Below, in pieces: positions 60,680 through 64,000 of a DNA stretch of 64,000 nt (position 1 is the stretch's first letter; each line of letters begins with the position of its first letter). Source of the stretch: Aquanectria penicillioides. Taxonomy: Eukaryota; Ascomycota; Sordariomycetes; Hypocreales; Nectriaceae. The stretch covers positions 744,001-808,000 of the forward strand of contig PYIU01000006.1 of NCBI GenBank assembly GCA_003415625.1, written 5' to 3'. The position numbers were made by a program, and so were the translations under genes. The notes beneath the pieces were generated by a model. The model was not told where the DNA came from. It saw only the letters and a program-made list of their open reading frames with translations, and made no database searches.

Positions 60680-61232
60680 CTACGAGAACCGATCCCCTTT
60701 CGGACTTCTATATACTGCATCGCTCTCAAATTTACTCTTTTCCCCGACTCGTTGCGATTCGGTGGCAGGGGCGTGTCTGGTGGGAGCAGGATCGTTGCTG
60801 GCTTCCTGGCTAGGCGAGCCGGTGCTGTCGATGCGGGCAGGGTGGCCGTTGGAGGAGGCATTGCCCTGTTCGTACTCGAGCGACTGGATCATGCGCATCT
60901 TCTGGCGCTGGGCCTCGAGCTTGGCCTGGCGGTCGGCATTGATTTGCTTCTTAGCGAAGTAGTAGGCACCACCTCCGGCTGCGACAAGTGAAAAACGTCA
61001 ATTGAAGTTCGAGAACTGGGGGATGTTAGGCAGCAAGGACTGGTTTCTTACCAACGCAGAGGGAGCCCCAACCGAGCCTACAGCGCGGGAGGAAAAAAAT
61101 CAGTCAGCTTGAAGAGGATCGAGACGAAGGTTGGCGGGGATCGGGGACAAACCAGAAAGACTTGATCTAAAAGAAAGGTCAGCACGTGCGATAGACTATC
61201 CAGTGGCTCCGAGCGCAACTCACGGTGTTCAT
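60680..61232 (-). CDS. Small DUF4748-type protein, four exons including three microexons
   Basis: Exons 61232-61224 (9 nt), 61166-61153 (14 nt), 61077-61052 (26 nt), 60978-60680 (299 nt); 115 residues. The product begins MNTIKSFWLGWGSLCVAGGGAYYFAKK, read across all three junctions; the parts are given here as MNT, IKSFW, LGWGSLCV and AGGGAYYFAKK. This N-terminal Trp/Gly-rich hydrophobic segment followed by a basic helix (INADRQAKLEAQRQKMR) is the pattern I know from fungal DUF4748 proteins. A single membrane helix is likely (about residues 6-24), with a polar, disordered tail. Function is unknown; a mitochondrial or other organelle membrane location is possible but not shown. The introns (57, 75 and 73 nt) have GTGAGT, GTTTGT and GTAAGA donors. 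No alternative start gives this conserved order. Confidence 0.8.
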
Positions 61233-62623
61233 TTTGACGGCGATGAGGCAATGGAAGGCGAAAATGCGTAAATTTGATCACTTTGGAGCCGAAGTCGGGT
61301 GCAGAAATCAATAGGACAGGGTTTTGGACAAGGAGTTGAAGTTTGTAAGTGGGATGGCCTGATGAGATAAAAGCGACTCGCAGGCCCAGGAGGAGTCCGG
61401 GTCCAGGCCTTGTCGGCCGGGTCGGCATCTACTCAGTGAAGAAAGACTGGAGACGGACGTGGGTAACTACCTCCTACATACCTATGTAGGTGCCGAGGTG
61501 AGCGAGTGGGTGTGAGGGGGTACGTACCTCCCGCCCTCAGTGTCCTCTCGAGCCTCTCTCTCAATGCTCCATGTGACATGCTCAATGCCCAATGGAGGGT
61601 GACTTGTCAGTGTCAGTGTGCCGGTGTCCACTGGAAGAAGCTTCAGTGAAACCGGCACATAGCGAGGCCCTCAGTGGGGCCCGTTTCCCCCGTTCCCCCG
61701 TCGCTGGAGGCTGGCGGAGGTGGCCCCGGCAACCGAGCACTAGAGTCTAGGGCCCTGAGCGACTCCCCCGAGCGACTCCCCCGAAGAAGCGCTAAGACCT
61801 TCGGCCTCAAGGGCCCCCTCCTTCCATGGCCAAACTTTCCAGGCACCCACAAACTGCCGTTGGGCATGTCACAGGCTCGCAGGGCCAGCGCCCAAACACC
61901 CGCCCAAAACGCCGTTACAGGGGTGCCGCTCTGCCGCCATTTTTAGCACCCCAGCTCAGATTCCCTCCCCCGCTGTGGCGCCCCTTGGACATCGTGTGTC
62001 CCGGACCTAGTTTCGCATAACGCACTGTGTCGCACCACGCCCGGGCCAGCGCAGGACACAGTGCCAGGCTCATCCCCAAGCGCACCCACTTATGACATAA
62101 GGGTGGCTCAGCCAGTCGCACCGGCGCTGGAAATTGTGGGAGACCACGCAAGACAACCTGCAACATCTCGAGGCCACGAGGCGAATAGGGGATACTCTGA
62201 AAACAAACGACGTTCTGCGGTGTGCTTGGTTGTCCTGCGCTCCGTTTTCCCCTTCAGTTTGGTCCCGTCGGGGCTCTCCATTATGCCCCATCCCTCGACT
62301 CCTCTGCGAATCTGCTCCTCCACTCAACCCCAACGACCCTCCGTCACCACCCAACGACAACTGCCGCGACCTTCCTCTTGCTGAGGCTCTCGTGCTCGCT
62401 CAATCGCCGCACGTTTCGTATCTGCCGCCGCGATCCCAATTTCTCCTCGCCTTCTCTATCCACCCGTCCTGCCCGCCTGCCTGCGTGTCAGCTCGACTGG
62501 CTTTCGGCTCGCGGCTTCAGAAGCAAAAGCGCCCCGGCGTTAATGACTTGATGAACAAGAAGTGCTGGGCGTGGGTAGTACCGCCCTTGACCCCCGCCGT
62601 CGAGAAACATTTCTTCCAGCGTC
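61233..62623. other. Divergent intergenic region
   Basis: About 1.4 kb between the DUF4748 gene (minus) and the proline-rich gene (plus). It includes a GTACGTACCTC near-palindrome around 61513-61532 and a CT-rich leader from about 62270. No gene is supported. Confidence 0.6.
61513..61532. repeat. GTAC-centred near-palindrome
   Basis: GAGGGGGTACGTACCTCCC, close to the palindromes at 13825-13851. An ACATACCTATGTAGGT palindrome lies just upstream near 61475. Confidence 0.65.
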
Positions 62624-64000
62624 ATGGATCCCCCCAAAGGAGACGGGCCTGACGGCTCGTCCATTGTATGAGATCCCGCCCACGGTCGAGATGCTGTGCC
62701 CGCCAACTAACACTATGCAGAAGCCCGTGTCGTCGTTGCGAGCGCGATTCGAGAACATGACCTCCAGCAAACCCGCCGATGTCCCCGCCCCGCCATCTGC
62801 TCCCTCACGACCCATCTCTCCAGCTCCCAAGCCTAATCGGCTGCGAGACTTCAAACCGACACAGGAAGTCCCATCATCCGTCCCCTCGACTCCAGTAGTG
62901 CCTAATCGGCCTCAGCCTCGGCCCAAGTCCGCCATATTTACTCTCAACCAGGACCAAGATAGCCCTCCTCCAGTACCTCCTGCTTCAACACGGCCGATCA
63001 TAGCACCTAAACCACAATCTACACAGCATCATGCGTCTGCCCCTCCCCCAGCCGTCATGGTGCAGCCTCCTCAGTCCCCGCCCAAAGGACGAGTCTCGGG
63101 CGTGTCAACGAACGACCAATCCCCGTTCTTGAATCCAGACTCTGTCGTTGCACCAGGAACACCTGGAGGCGGTTCTCCTCGGCAGTTCAGGATTCCAAGC
63201 CGACCTCACACACCATCTGCATCCGTCGATCTCACTCGGTCACCACGATCGGGCGGCTCGCAGCCCCCATCACCACCTCCTCCCAGACGATCCGCCGAGC
63301 TCAGGCGAGAGACCAAGACTGCCCCACCGCCTCCTGCTCCTCGTAAAAGCGACAAGCCCTTGATTCCTGCATCGAAGACCATCTCAACACCTGACGCTCA
63401 AAACCAACAAGTCGTCAGAAGAGGTGATATATCCCAGGAGACATCGCCTTTTAACAGTCCTCCAAGCAGCCTCGAATCCCACGATGTTCCTCCAAAACTC
63501 CCTACACGACCTAGACCCCAGCCGCAAAATGACATGCCTCCTCCTCCTCGCCCTCGATCTGTAATTATTGGTTTCGAGCCTCCGCCAGTTCGCCACTCGA
63601 TCGCCAATGCCAGGAAGGAGATTGAATCCAATGGAATCCCCAAAGGTTATGCGGCTGCTCAGTACGCCGAAGAACCTCGTCCAGCTCTCCCGGCCAGACC
63701 TCCTACCTTTGAAATCCCCCCTCGACCAGCGGCACTGAATACGAACACCATGAAGCCTCCACCTCGACCTCCGCGCCCCACCATCTCTTCTGTGCAAACT
63801 GTCGAGAGTCCTTCAACTTCCACACCGCCAAAGAGAGTCGTGTCAACCCCGACTACAGCACCGCAACAACATCCGCAACTAATTCCTCCAACCCGAGGTC
63901 ACGGAAGGTCTATGACCATAGACAGGACATCAGACCGAGCACCTATGGAGTTCCGTATTCCACCAGCCGGTATAGCATCTGCAACCTTGATTGGGGGTGC
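62624..64000 (+). CDS. Long proline-rich protein, N-terminal part (3' truncated)
   Basis: Exon 1 62624-62665 (MDPPKGDGPDGSSI, 14 codons), intron 62666-62720 (55 nt, GTATGA donor, ACTAAC branch, GCAG acceptor), exon 2 from 62721 with no stop to the window end; about 440 residues visible. After KPVSSLRARFENM the sequence is dominated by Pro, Ser, Arg and Gln, with many PxxP-type stretches (SPPPPPRRS-like, PPPPAPRKS, PPPPRPRS, PPPRPPRPT) able to bind SH3 or WW domains. No folded domain is reached. Fungal proteins with such a start can continue into WD40 and inositol-polyphosphate 5-phosphatase domains, but that is recollection and untested here. Shorter actin or endocytosis scaffolds are an alternative. 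Confidence 0.75.

Overview
This is a stretch of nuclear DNA from a filamentous ascomycete. Most genes carry short introns (about 50-120 nt) with GT..AG ends and fungal branch sites of the CTAAC/CTGAC type. Promoters have CT-rich leaders, and the gene products are ordinary Pezizomycotina housekeeping proteins. The PFA3-type palmitoyltransferase, the DUF4748-like small protein and the overall gene style suggest Sordariomycetes, probably Hypocreales; this is inferred from family knowledge, not from a search. Every gene is eukaryotic, and no CRISPR array, phage, bacterial operon or recognisable intact transposon was seen.

Layout. 1-12.4 kb holds four genes: a CYM1-type mitochondrial presequence protease (minus, 3' end off the window), a taxilin (plus), the CAAX prenyl protease Ste24 (plus), and a YOL098C/C3H1.02c-type M16 metallopeptidase (minus). 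Three of these four are zinc metallopeptidases. 14.2-17.0 kb holds a Zw10/Dsl1-type ER tether subunit with a Trp/acidic segment. 17.0-38.6 kb is a 21.5-kb stretch in which no convincing protein gene can be seen; its last 1.5-2 kb looks like the leader of the next gene. 38.6-42.0 kb is an intronless 1123-residue phosphoinositide phospholipase C. 42.0-45.3 kb is a microsatellite-rich 3' region. 45.3-51.8 kb has three minus-strand genes: PFA3 palmitoyltransferase, a C2H2 zinc-finger protein, and the TFIIIC tau95/Sfc1 subunit. 54.8-57.0 kb is the PP2A B56 regulatory subunit (plus). 58.0-59.8 kb is a CID plus RS-domain RNA-processing protein (minus). 60.7-61.2 kb is a very small DUF4748-type gene made of three microexons and one main exon (minus). 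62.6-64.0 kb is the start of a long proline-rich protein (plus, truncated by the window).

The genes are not an operon or a biosynthetic cluster. Themes that recur are membrane and lipid biology (Ste24 prenyl-protein processing, PFA3 palmitoylation, Dsl1-type COPI tethering, taxilin/syntaxin, PLC) and mitochondrial proteolysis (CYM1).

Splice models were worked out by eye from reading frame and splice consensus. Several were settled because the joined frame restores a family motif. Items most worth a second look: the gene-poor 21.5 kb; a possible hidden C-terminal exon on the taxilin; a possible upstream membrane-anchor exon on the M16 peptidase; the 9/14/26-nt microexons of the DUF4748 gene; the Trp/acidic segment of the Zw10/Dsl1 protein; and a frame switch in the Pro-rich tail of the CID protein.
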